10,860 nucleotides of DNA from an uncultured Acidimicrobiaceae bacterium (GTDB lineage: Bacteria > Actinomycetota > Acidimicrobiia > Acidimicrobiales > Microtrichaceae). Below are positions 1 through 6,022 of the stretch, one piece after another. A program made the translations under genes and the position numbers. The notes under the pieces were generated by a model, which was not told the origin of the DNA, did no database searches, and saw nothing but the letters and a program-made list of their open reading frames with translations. Location of the stretch: NCBI GenBank assembly GCA_937868025.1, contig CALMLJ010000564.1, positions 1 to 10,860 of the forward strand, read 5' to 3'. The stretch's first letter is position 1, and each line of letters opens with the position of its first letter.

Positions 1-7
1 GAACGGC

Positions 8-41
8 GAGACCCCGCCCAGGTTGTTGGAGGCGGGGTCTC
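8..41. terminator. Strong GC-rich hairpin, possible terminator
   Basis: A perfect 11-bp inverted repeat has arms GAGACCCCGCC (8-18) and GGCGGGGTCTC (31-41) around a 12-base loop. No T-run follows on either strand, so classical intrinsic termination is not certain, although terminators without a T-run are frequent in high-GC actinobacteria. It may end a gene lying to the left of the window. Confidence 0.45.
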
Positions 42-235
42 AGGGCAGAAGGCGCCCGCTCAGTCCGGAGGTGCCGCCACCACGACCGACGCTACCCCTC
101 GCCGGTGCTGCAAGCACCATTGCAAAACGGCCACCGCAGTAGCCGTCTCCTCGATCGCCGTCGCCCGACCAGGCACGGTTCCTTCCCGAGACAGCGAACT
201 GCCGCAGAACGGCCCGCATCGAGGGCGATCTCCGA

Positions 236-303
236 ATGGTCAGGGCGATTTCAGACGGCGGTCATGAGATGGTCAGGGATGACCAAGGCGATGGTCAGGG
301 ATG
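236..303. repeat. Three direct repeats ATGGTCAGGG
   Basis: The 10-mer ATGGTCAGGG occurs at 236-245, 269-278 and 291-300, with start-to-start distances of 33 and 22 bases, which are close to whole helical turns. The second and third copies extend to a 14-bp identity, GATGGTCAGGG followed by ATG (268-281 and 290-303). Between them lies TGACCA (280-285), which is the inverse of the TGGTCA inside each copy. The 22-base step is not a multiple of three, so this is a DNA-level repeat and not a protein repeat. Possible roles are regulator or excisionase binding sites, arm-type integrase sites or origin iterons; the sequence does not decide between them. Confidence 0.6.
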
Positions 304-623
304 GCCACGACCCGCGAGACGGGGACACGACCGCGAAGGCGACGGCAAACACGACAGGTCGGCGACGGCAGACCACCGGCGGCGATCACTTCGCCCTGAC
401 CCTCACCGAGCTGCGGCCGGCTGTGGAAGAGGTCGAGACGGCCGGCGGCTGACCACATAGCGCCCGGCAACGTCATCGGCCGCACGAGCGCCCGGTGACC
501 CGAACCCAACCAGCGCGGCTCCTCTCTCCGGCGCCCGTTCTCCTCGACTCCAAGTCGGTGGCAAAAGGATGCTCTCCCACATCGTCTCCTCCGGCCAGAG
601 CGCGTCGAAACAACTTGCACAGA

Positions 624-656
624 CTGGCACCTTCCGCCGACGGCGAAAGATGCCAG
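624..656. repeat. Imperfect 15-bp inverted repeat
   Basis: The arm CTGGCACCTTCCGCC (624-638) pairs with GGCGAAAGATGCCAG (642-656) across a three-base loop GAC, with 13 of 15 positions paired. It lies about 80 bases before the helix-turn-helix gene and no T-run follows. It could be an RNA hairpin in the leader, a terminator insulating the xis-int genes, or a protein site. Confidence 0.4.
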
Positions 657-669
657 GCGACAACCCCCG

Positions 670-698
670 TTGACCATGCAGTGTCAATCGTCGCAACG
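670..698 (+). promoter_or_regulatory. Weak candidate promoter/operator for the xis-int genes
   Basis: TTGACC at 670-675 matches the -35 consensus, but the hexamer 17 bases further on (GCAACG, 693-698) is a poor -10. The same TTGAC pairs with GTCAA at 683-687 as an inverted repeat of 5-bp arms with an 8-base gap. An operator bound by the helix-turn-helix protein would fit here, but this is inference. Confidence 0.2.
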
Positions 699-737
699 CG
701 GAATTCGTCACGATCGCTGCACTTCACACGCGCTTAG

Positions 738-1004
738 GTGGGCATGAAGAAGCTTCTGCCAGATCCCATATCTCAACCCACGTTGAGCGTCGATGAGGTC
801 GCCGAGATTCTCGGCCTCGACCGCAAGACCGTCTACGCGTCGGTCCGGTCCGGTGAGCTACCGTCGCTGCGGGTCGGCCGACGAATCCTCGTTCCGACCC
901 GATGGCTCGCCGCTCGCATCGCACCCGATGCCGACGACGCCGCTCTCACCGGTTTCCGGTCTCCCCGATCGCAGCATCCCGCCCAGGGTCAGCTGCCCCT
1001 CTGA
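738..1004 (+). CDS. Excisionase-type helix-turn-helix DNA-binding protein
   Basis: This small protein of 88 residues (GTG start at 738; 86 residues from ATG at 744) carries a winged helix-turn-helix of the excisionase/MerR-like (HTH_17) family. The motif runs from TLSVDEVAEILGLDRKTVY, the turn and recognition helix, to the wing with GELPSLRVGRRILVP and the closing WLAARI. Family members bind short DNA sites and either direct excision by a tyrosine recombinase or regulate it. It lies 16 bases before the integrase gene on the same strand, so the two are very likely co-transcribed, which supports a directionality-factor role. The last ~25 residues are a low-order tail. Neither start has a good ribosome binding site: AGGTGG overlaps the GTG and is too close to the ATG. 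The exact start is therefore uncertain; the HTH assignment is firm. Confidence 0.85.
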   Translation: MGMKKLLPDPISQPTLSVDEVAEILGLDRKTVYASVRSGELPSLRVGRRILVPTRWLAARIAPDADDAALTGFRSPRSQHPAQGQLPL

Positions 1005-1006
1005 TC

Positions 1007-1012
1007 AGGAGA
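1007..1012 (+). promoter_or_regulatory. Ribosome binding site of the integrase gene
   Basis: AGGAGA lies 8 bases before ATG 1021. It decides the start, because the same frame is open further upstream (GTG at 793) inside the preceding gene. Confidence 0.8.
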
Positions 1013-1020
1013 CCAGTCCG

Positions 1021-2226
1021 ATGAATGGATGGATCACCCAGCGGCGTGGCGTCTACTACGTCGTTCTCGACCACGGCACCGACCGGCTGACCCGCAAGCG
1101 GCAGCGACGCTGGCATCGGGCAGGGACGACCAAGCGCTCGGCGCAGCACCTGCTCACGACGTTGCTCACCGAGCACGAGACGAACCGTCAGGTCGAGGCC
1201 GACGAAATGACGCTGCGGGTGTACCTGCTCGACGAGTGGCTGCCCTCGGTGCGCAACGAGCTGCGGCACTCCACCTACGAGTCCTACCGCCGGAACGTCG
1301 TCAATCACGTCCTGCCCCACCTCGGCGACGCTCATCTCCAGATGATCCGGCCCATGGATCTCACCCGCTTCTACACCGGCCTCCTGACCGACGGCCGGAG
1401 GAACGGCAAGGGCGGTCTGTCGGCGAAGTCGGTTCGAAACGTCCACGTCGCATTGCACAAGGCGTTCGACGATGCGGTGGACCTGCTGTACCTGCGGTCG
1501 AACCCTGCCGCCTCGGCGAAGCCACCCAAGGTTCGAGCGACCGACACCGACTCGATCCGGTACTGGACCGGGCCCGAGCTCCGGTACTTCCTCGAGAGCA
1601 ACCAGGACCACCACCACTGGCCAGTCTGGTTCCTCGCCGCGAACACCGGGATGCGACGGGGCGAGCTGCTCGGACTCCGGTGGCGCGACGTCGACTTCGA
1701 TGGACGATGCCTGTCCGTTCGCCGAGCGATCATCTCCGTCGCCGGCGAGGTCATCGACTCCCAGCCCAAGACCCGGCGTGGGCAGCGCACGGTCGACCTC
1801 GACGCCCACACCCTCGACGTGCTCGCCGCACACAAGCGGGCTCAGGCCGAGCAGCGCTCCGTCCTCGGCATCCCCGGAGCATCGGAACTCGTGTTCACGA
1901 AGCCCGACGGCACCAACTTCCACCCCGACAACGTGCGCCAGGCGTTCGAACGACGAGTCCTCCGAACCGACGTCCCGCGCATCAGGTTCCACGATCTGCG
2001 TCACACCCACGCCACCCTGCTCCTGAAGGCCGGGGCACCGCCGAAGGTCGTCTCGGAGCGCCTCGGTCACGCGACGGTCGCGTTCACCATGGACGTCTAC
2101 GCACACGTCATCCCCGGCATGCAGGCCGAAGCAGCGCAGCTCTTCCACAAGCTTGTCTTCGCTGCCGACGAGGCCGGACCGGCACCTGAGGGCACGGTCG
2201 ATGGCATGTCCGACGCAGGCGGATGA
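1021..2226 (+). CDS. int: Site-specific tyrosine recombinase (phage-type integrase)
   Basis: This 401-residue protein would catalyse integration and excision of the element by strand exchange at att sites. Residues 1-55 resemble the arm-binding (AP2-like) domain, with GWITQRRGVYYV and many basic residues. Residues ~62-160 are the SAM-like core-binding domain. Residues ~180-375 are the catalytic domain. The full catalytic set is visible: Arg212 in NTGMRRGELLGLRW, Lys250 in the beta-hairpin PKTRRGQRTV, His324 and Arg327 in RFHDLRHTHAT, His350 in RLGHATV, and nucleophile Tyr360 in MDVYAHV. Length and layout are normal for the phage-integrase family, so it looks intact and functional. The start is chosen by AGGAGA. 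It follows the helix-turn-helix gene by 16 bases and points towards the tRNA gene, which is its likely integration target. Confidence 0.95.
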   Translation: MNGWITQRRGVYYVVLDHGTDRLTRKRQRRWHRAGTTKRSAQHLLTTLLTEHETNRQVEADEMTLRVYLLDEWLPSVRNELRHSTYESYRRNVVNHVLPHLGDAHLQMIRPMDLTRFYTGLLTDGRRNGKGGLSAKSVRNVHVALHKAFDDAVDLLYLRSNPAASAKPPKVRATDTDSIRYWTGPELRYFLESNQDHHHWPVWFLAANTGMRRGELLGLRWRDVDFDGRCLSVRRAIISVAGEVIDSQPKTRRGQRTVDLDAHTLDVLAAHKRAQAEQRSVLGIPGASELVFTKPDGTNFHPDNVRQAFERRVLRTDVPRIRFHDLRHTHATLLLKAGAPPKVVSERLGHATVAFTMDVYAHVIPGMQAEAAQLFHKLVFAADEAGPAPEGTVDGMSDAGG

Positions 2227-2280
2227 TCGGCAGCCGGCCTCATCGCGCCGAGCCCATTCCTGATGACCCTCGGGTTTCCG

Positions 2281-2332
2281 GGCAGACGCTCCGCGACACG
2301 ATTTCGCAAATCTGGCAGACAATCTGGCAGAC
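2281..2332. repeat. Tandem 12-bp repeat AATCTGGCAGAC, candidate integrase arm sites
   Basis: AATCTGGCAGAC occurs twice without a gap, at 2309-2320 and 2321-2332. A third, shorter copy of its core GGCAGAC lies 33 bases upstream at 2281-2287. The repeats sit between the integrase stop and the tRNA 3' end, where integrases with an arm-binding domain have their arm-type sites. The function is inferred from position. Confidence 0.5.
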
Positions 2333-2360
2333 GCCGGCCGATCAACCGCTTCCGGAGACC

Positions 2361-2390
2361 ACAACGGCGGGCCGAAAGGCCCGCCGTTGT
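2361..2390. terminator. Strong 13-bp hairpin between integrase and tRNA, likely terminator
   Basis: A perfect inverted repeat has arms ACAACGGCGGGCC (2361-2373) and GGCCCGCCGTTGT (2378-2390) with a GAAA tetraloop on the plus strand. It lies 12 bases past the tRNA 3' end and 134 bases past the integrase stop. It could therefore stop transcription from both directions. Neither side carries a clear T-run. If the element boundary is at the tRNA 3' end, this terminator is supplied by the inserted DNA. Confidence 0.7.
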
Positions 2391-2402
2391 TGGGTTCTCA
2401 CA

Positions 2403-2479
<77 letters not shown>

Positions 2480-2490
2480 GCGGAGATCGC

Positions 2491-2496
2491 ACTGTA
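2491..2496 (-). promoter_or_regulatory. -10 box of the initiator tRNA gene
   Basis: On the minus strand TACAGT lies 11 bases before the mature tRNA 5' end, a good sigma-A type -10 giving a leader of about five bases. No clear -35 is seen 16-18 bases upstream. Confidence 0.5.
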
Positions 2497-2538
2497 CCCG
2501 GCGCGCGCGGTGTTCATCCAGTCGGTACCCACGGTCGG

Positions 2539-2544
2539 TAGCCT
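2539..2544 (+). promoter_or_regulatory. -10 box directly before the CoA-transferase start
   Basis: TAGCCT ends 7 bases before ATG 2552 and there is no Shine-Dalgarno sequence. This places the transcription start at or next to the start codon, as in leaderless actinobacterial mRNAs. The identical hexamer precedes the metallopeptidase gene. Confidence 0.5.
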
Positions 2545-2551
2545 CGCGCCC

Positions 2552-3826
2552 ATGCAGATGACCTCGCCGTCGCCCGCCGAGGCAGTTCTCGAGCACGTCA
2601 CCCACGGCACCAACATCGTCGTGCCCTTGGCCAACGGCGAGCCCGTCACCATCATCGAGGCCCTCGACGCCGCCGCCGACTCGCTGCGCGACGTCCGGGT
2701 GCACCAGATGCACGCGCAGCACGATCACGCCTACCTCCACCGGCCCGGCCGTGGCCGGCTCGACCACGTGTCGTACTTCCTCTCCGATGTCACTCGCTCC
2801 GCCTTCCATGCGGGCACGATCGACTTCGTTCCCGCCAACTTCAGTGAGCTGCCGTTGTTGCTCCGTCGGCTCGACGGCCCGACCCTCGTCGTGGCCAGCG
2901 TGTCGCCGCCCGACGCGCACGGCTACTTCACCCTCGGCACGAACGCCGACTACACCGCGAGCCTCGTCGGCACCGTGCCGTTCTTCGTCGAGGTCAACGC
3001 GCAGATGCCACGCACGAACGGGCGCAACCAGATCCACATCAGCCAAGTGGTCGGATGGTGCGAGGCCGACTATCCGCTGATCAACGTGCCCGAGACCGAA
3101 CCCGACGACATCGCCCGGCGCATCGGCACCTTCGTCGTGGAGCGCATTCCCGACGGCGCCACACTCCAGGCGGGCATCGGAGCCACCCCGACCGCGGTCC
3201 TCCACCAACTCACCGGTCACCGAGACCTGGGTATCCACACCGAGGTGATGACCGATCCGATGATCGATCTCATCGAGTCCGGAGCCGTCACCGGCGTCCG
3301 CAAGGTCCGCGTCCCGTCGAAGGTGGTGACAACGTTCGCGCTCGGCAGCCGGCGTCTCTACGACTTTCTCGACGAGCACCTCGCCGTCGACCTCCTGCCC
3401 GTCGACTGGGTCAACGACCCGCGCATCATCGCCCAGCAGCCGAAGATGGTGTCGATCAACGCGACGACCGAGGTCGACTTCCTCGGTCAGTGCGCGTCGG
3501 AGACGGTGGGCGGTCGCTACTGGTCGGGGTCGGGCGGCCAAGCCGACTTCGCTCGCGGCGCGATGTACTCCCAGGGCGGCCAGGGGTTCGTCGTGATGCC
3601 GTCGACCGCACGCGGCGGGTCGGTGTCACGGATCGTCGGGCAGCTCACGCCGGGTTCGGTCGTGACGACCATGAAGAACACCGTCGACAAGATCGTGACC
3701 GAGTACGGCGTTGCCGAGCTTCGGGGCCGCAGCATCCGCGAGCGTGCGCACGCGCTCGTCGCGATCGCGCACCCGGCGTTCCGTGACGACCTCGCTCGGG
3801 ACGCCGCTGCCCTCGGTTACTGGTAG
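2552..3826 (+). CDS. Acetyl-CoA hydrolase/transferase family protein (4-hydroxybutyrate CoA-transferase type)
   Basis: The 424-residue protein belongs to the family of acetyl-CoA hydrolases and 4-hydroxybutyrate or butyrate:acetyl-CoA transferases (Cat1/AbfT type), which move CoA between carboxylic acids in the cytoplasm. The N-terminal CoA-transferase domain spans residues ~5-200. The C-terminal domain has the diagnostic QAGIGATPTAVL (206-217) and GIHTEVMTD with the likely catalytic Glu231, which in the family forms the glutamyl-CoA thioester. It also has GGQADFARGAMYSQGG (328-343), MPSTARGGSVSRIV (349-362) and EYGVAELRGRSIRERA (384-399). Length is normal and the gene looks intact. ATG 2552 is preferred because TAGCCT sits 7 bases before it; ATG 2558 and GTG 2510 are alternatives, the latter running into the tRNA promoter. 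The acid substrate cannot be told from sequence. Its 3' end overlaps the convergent hydrolase gene by 10 bases. Confidence 0.9.
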   Translation: MQMTSPSPAEAVLEHVTHGTNIVVPLANGEPVTIIEALDAAADSLRDVRVHQMHAQHDHAYLHRPGRGRLDHVSYFLSDVTRSAFHAGTIDFVPANFSELPLLLRRLDGPTLVVASVSPPDAHGYFTLGTNADYTASLVGTVPFFVEVNAQMPRTNGRNQIHISQVVGWCEADYPLINVPETEPDDIARRIGTFVVERIPDGATLQAGIGATPTAVLHQLTGHRDLGIHTEVMTDPMIDLIESGAVTGVRKVRVPSKVVTTFALGSRRLYDFLDEHLAVDLLPVDWVNDPRIIAQQPKMVSINATTEVDFLGQCASETVGGRYWSGSGGQADFARGAMYSQGGQGFVVMPSTARGGSVSRIVGQLTPGSVVTTMKNTVDKIVTEYGVAELRGRSIRERAHALVAIAHPAFRDDLARDAAALGYW

Positions 3827-4734
3827 GCCTCGGTCGGGTTCGCCGAGATGTGGTCCTCGATCCAGCGGGCGACGCGTTCGGGCCGTCGGCGCACGATCCA
3901 GTGCCCGCCCGCTACCTCGCGCACCACAACGCGGTCACCGAGGTCGACGATACCCCGCACCATCGCCGGGCTGACGTAACGATCCTCGAGCGGAGCGATC
4001 ACCTGGGTCGGCACCAATGTCCGACGCGGTCGCGGTCGTCGGACACGCTCGTGGATGTTGGCCCGGTAGAGGTTCGTGCCGTTCGCTCCGTCCTCGGCGA
4101 GTGTCGAACCGGGCCACTCGTCATCCGCTTCGACCCCTTCGGTTCGAGCCAGCACCGGCGGGAGCCGTCGCCAAATCAGACGCCGCCACAACACCGGTGT
4201 GATCGGGCTCTGCAGCGCCACCACGTACCACGACTTGGCGGCCTGGCCGACGAGCTGACCGATCGTCGGCCCGAACGAGGTGCGTCGACGCACCCACCGA
4301 CCCACGTGGTCGAGCGACGGCCCGGAGATCGACGTGAACGATGCGACCCGGTCCGAAACCCCTGCGGTGCAGACGATCTCCCAACACTGGATCGACCCCC
4401 AGTCGTGTCCGACGAGGTGAACCTGACGCCCGGGCGCCACCGCGTCGACCACAGCGACGAAGTCGGCAACCAACCGGTCGAGTCGGTACCCGTCGACGTT
4501 CGCCGGGACCCCGGACCGACCGGCGCCGCGCACGTCGTACGTCACGACGTGGTGATTGGCAGCAAGACGTTCGGCGACCGGATCCCATACGTGCTGTTGG
4601 TCGGGGTAGCCGTGCACGAGGACGACGGTCGATCGGTCGGCATCTCCGCGCTCGACCACCGAGAGCTCGATGCCGTGACCACCGACGACGCGTCGTTCAC
4701 GAGGGGCGCTGTCGATTCCGCTCACGGTCGTCAC
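3817..4734 (-). CDS. Alpha/beta hydrolase, epoxide hydrolase-like (EphD N-domain type)
   Basis: This 305-residue alpha/beta hydrolase has the epoxide hydrolase/haloalkane dehalogenase layout. It shows the oxyanion motif HGYPDQ (41-46), the nucleophile elbow VGHDWGS (108-114) with Asp111 instead of Ser, a second acid in APLEDRYVSP (Asp251) and His278 in GGHWIVRRRPE. An aspartate nucleophile attacks C-O or C-halogen bonds through an ester intermediate, so ester hydrolysis is unlikely. The sequence recalls the N-terminal hydrolase half of mycobacterial EphD, including ISGPSLDHVGRW (136-147). The short-chain dehydrogenase half found in EphD is absent, and the protein ends normally at TAA. GTG 4734 is the first usable start; no clear ribosome binding site precedes it. 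It is divergent from the beta-propeller gene (62-base gap). Substrate is unknown. Confidence 0.88.
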   Translation of the reverse strand: MTTVSGIDSAPRERRVVGGHGIELSVVERGDADRSTVVLVHGYPDQQHVWDPVAERLAANHHVVTYDVRGAGRSGVPANVDGYRLDRLVADFVAVVDAVAPGRQVHLVGHDWGSIQCWEIVCTAGVSDRVASFTSISGPSLDHVGRWVRRRTSFGPTIGQLVGQAAKSWYVVALQSPITPVLWRRLIWRRLPPVLARTEGVEADDEWPGSTLAEDGANGTNLYRANIHERVRRPRPRRTLVPTQVIAPLEDRYVSPAMVRGIVDLGDRVVVREVAGGHWIVRRRPERVARWIEDHISANPTEAYQ

Positions 4735-4784
4735 TCTTGCAGCTCACCTGAGGGCCGTCATCACCACCGGCGAGCCCCGCCTGA

Positions 4785-4790
4785 CAGACT
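4785..4790 (+). promoter_or_regulatory. -10-like hexamer before the beta-propeller gene
   Basis: CAGACT ends 6 bases before GTG 4797, with no ribosome binding site in between. It is one of five start-proximal xAxxxT boxes in this window and is consistent with a leaderless transcript. No -35 is evident. Confidence 0.35.
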
Positions 4791-4796
4791 GTCGAG

Positions 4797-5990
4797 GTGC
4801 GTGCCCTCGCCACCGCAGCCCTCCTCGCGACCGCAACGTTCGCCACTGCCTGCGCCGGGGCAACCGTCGACTCGGTCGCCGACGACGCGGTCGAGGTCGC
4901 CACCGACCGTCCCGACCCGCAGGTCGCCACGACCACCACCACTCCCCCGTCGACCACGACAACGACAATCGACACGATCCCGTCCGACCAACGGGTCATG
5001 TCCAAGGCGCAGGTCATCACCGCCGGGCCGCTCACCCCCAAGTCGGTCGAAGCCTCCAACGGCGGGCTCTTCTTCGCCCAGAACATGATCTACAGCCACA
5101 CCGTCACGGTCTACGACCGGTCGTTCGCTCTCGTGAAGCAGATCCCCGACACCGTGAACCTCGCCGAGTGGGGTTTCGAGGGCCATCCCGGCGAGTCGAA
5201 GGGCGGGCCGGTCGAGATGGCGTTCAGCCATGACGGCACCAAGGCCTACGTGTCGAACTACCAGATGTACGGCGCCGGCTTCGACAACCCCGGCGACGAC
5301 AAGTGCAACAAGGGCGGCTGGGACAACTCGTTCCTCTATCGCATCGACACGGCGAGCCTGGCGATCGACCAGGTGATCGAGGTCGGCCCCGTCCCCAAGT
5401 ACGTCGCTGTCACACCTGACGACTCCACCGTGCTGGCGAGCAACTGGTGCGGCTACGACCTCAGCGTCGTCGATGCCGCCACCGGCAAGGAAACCAAGCG
5501 CATCGACATCGGCCGCTTTCCTCGCGGCATCGCCGTGATGCCCGATTCCACGACCGCGTTCGTCGCCGCGATGGGCACGAAGGACATCGCCGTCGTGAAC
5601 CTGGCATCGGGCGCCGTCGAGTGGATCAAGGGTGTGGGCCAAGGTCCCCGCCACCTCGTCCTCGACCCCAAGGGCCAGTTCCTCTACGCGACGCTCAACG
5701 GCGAGGGCAAGGTCGCGAAGATCGACGTGGCCACGCGAACCGTCGTCGCCAAGGTCGCATCGCCGAGCCAGCCGCGATCCATGACGATCGCGCCCGACGG
5801 CGGCTCGCTCTACGTCGTCAACTACGACTCCGACGCGATGAGCAAGATCCGCACCTCCGACATGCAGCAGATCCAACGCGTCCCCACCGGCCACCACCCC
5901 ATCGGTATCACCTACGACAAGGTCGACCACCGGGTCTGGGTCGCCTGCTACTCCGGCAGCCTGTACGTGTTCGACGACGCTGCGCCGTGA
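4797..5990 (+). CDS. Secreted YVTN-type beta-propeller lipoprotein
   Basis: The 397-residue protein begins with a short signal peptide (MRALATAALLATATFATAC). The cysteine at 19 fits a relaxed lipobox, so it is probably exported and lipid-anchored. Residues 40-60 are a Thr/Pro linker typical of cell-wall spacers. The rest is a beta-propeller of repeated blades: GGPVEMAFSHDGTKAYVSNY (136-155), KYVAVTPDDSTVLASNW (201-217), PRGIAVMPDSTTAFVAA (242-258), PRHLVLDPKGQFLYATLNG (284-302), PRSMTIAPDGGSLYVVNY (326-343) and PIGITYDKVDHRVWVACY (368-385). Such proteins bind ligands or partners at the surface, some with enzymatic roles; none can be assigned here. The cysteines at 170 and 218 could form a disulfide outside the cell. 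The start is GTG with a -10-like box just upstream. The next gene follows after 32 bases. Confidence 0.85.
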   Translation: MRALATAALLATATFATACAGATVDSVADDAVEVATDRPDPQVATTTTTPPSTTTTTIDTIPSDQRVMSKAQVITAGPLTPKSVEASNGGLFFAQNMIYSHTVTVYDRSFALVKQIPDTVNLAEWGFEGHPGESKGGPVEMAFSHDGTKAYVSNYQMYGAGFDNPGDDKCNKGGWDNSFLYRIDTASLAIDQVIEVGPVPKYVAVTPDDSTVLASNWCGYDLSVVDAATGKETKRIDIGRFPRGIAVMPDSTTAFVAAMGTKDIAVVNLASGAVEWIKGVGQGPRHLVLDPKGQFLYATLNGEGKVAKIDVATRTVVAKVASPSQPRSMTIAPDGGSLYVVNYDSDAMSKIRTSDMQQIQRVPTGHHPIGITYDKVDHRVWVACYSGSLYVFDDAAP

Positions 5991-6010
5991 CGCCGACTCC
6001 GTCGTACGGC

Positions 6011-6016
6011 AAGACT
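6011..6016 (+). promoter_or_regulatory. -10-like hexamer before the phosphodiesterase gene
   Basis: AAGACT ends 6 bases before ATG 6023 in the 32-base gap after the beta-propeller gene; no Shine-Dalgarno sequence is present. It fits the leaderless pattern of its neighbours but departs from consensus at the first position. Confidence 0.3.
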
Positions 6017-6022
6017 CACGAC

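Larger units (their letters stand above)
42..737. other. Long stretch without a convincing gene, upstream of the xis-int module
   Basis: Open frames here overlap on several strands and none looks like a known protein. The best candidate, GTG at 105 to TGA at 452 on the plus strand, has no ribosome binding site. Only its last third (from about 290) has the GC-rich third positions of real genes here, so it could be the tail of a decayed gene. What the region does hold is structure: three direct repeats at 236-303, an imperfect 15-bp hairpin at 624-656, and a TTGAC/GTCAA inverted repeat at 670-687 upstream of the helix-turn-helix gene. In related elements this position holds control sites, an origin or replication genes. 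Confidence 0.5.
1..2402. mobile_element. Integration end of a tRNA-targeted mobile element (xis-int module)
   Basis: An excisionase-type helix-turn-helix gene and a complete tyrosine recombinase gene lie in tandem, with the recombinase next to the 3' end of an initiator tRNA gene. Known integrative elements, prophages and genomic islands commonly have this xis-int-att order and use the tRNA 3' end as attachment site. The element would extend leftwards beyond base 1, because no second copy of the tRNA 3' sequence is visible to the left. The cargo is therefore unseen and the element type (ICE, prophage, island) cannot be decided. The right boundary is inferred from the intact tRNA, and the left boundary given here is only the window edge. 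Confidence 0.6.

Noticed and set aside
105..452. Possible 115-residue protein from GTG 105
   Set aside because: No ribosome binding site, no recognisable domain, mixed codon use in its first half, and the direct repeats inside it shift frame. At most the last third could be a decayed gene end.
273..727. Overlapping minus-strand open frames in the gene-free stretch
   Set aside because: They are Arg/Gly-rich, overlap each other in different frames and have no start signals, as expected by chance in GC-rich DNA.
1..737. CRISPR array or left attachment site
   Set aside because: The three direct repeats are too short and irregularly spaced for CRISPR, and no copy of the tRNA 3' sequence is present.
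793..1020. Upstream extension of the integrase frame to GTG 793
   Set aside because: It overlaps the helix-turn-helix gene in another frame, has no ribosome binding site, and AGGAGA marks ATG 1021.
946..2364. 472-residue minus-strand open frame opposite the integrase
   Set aside because: It is the antisense shadow of a clearly real integrase gene with full catalytic residues; long antisense frames are common at this GC content.
4761..5930. 389-residue minus-strand open frame opposite the beta-propeller gene
   Set aside because: Low-complexity Val/Asp/Gly/Arg-rich translation typical of an antisense shadow; the plus strand has a signal peptide and regular propeller blades.
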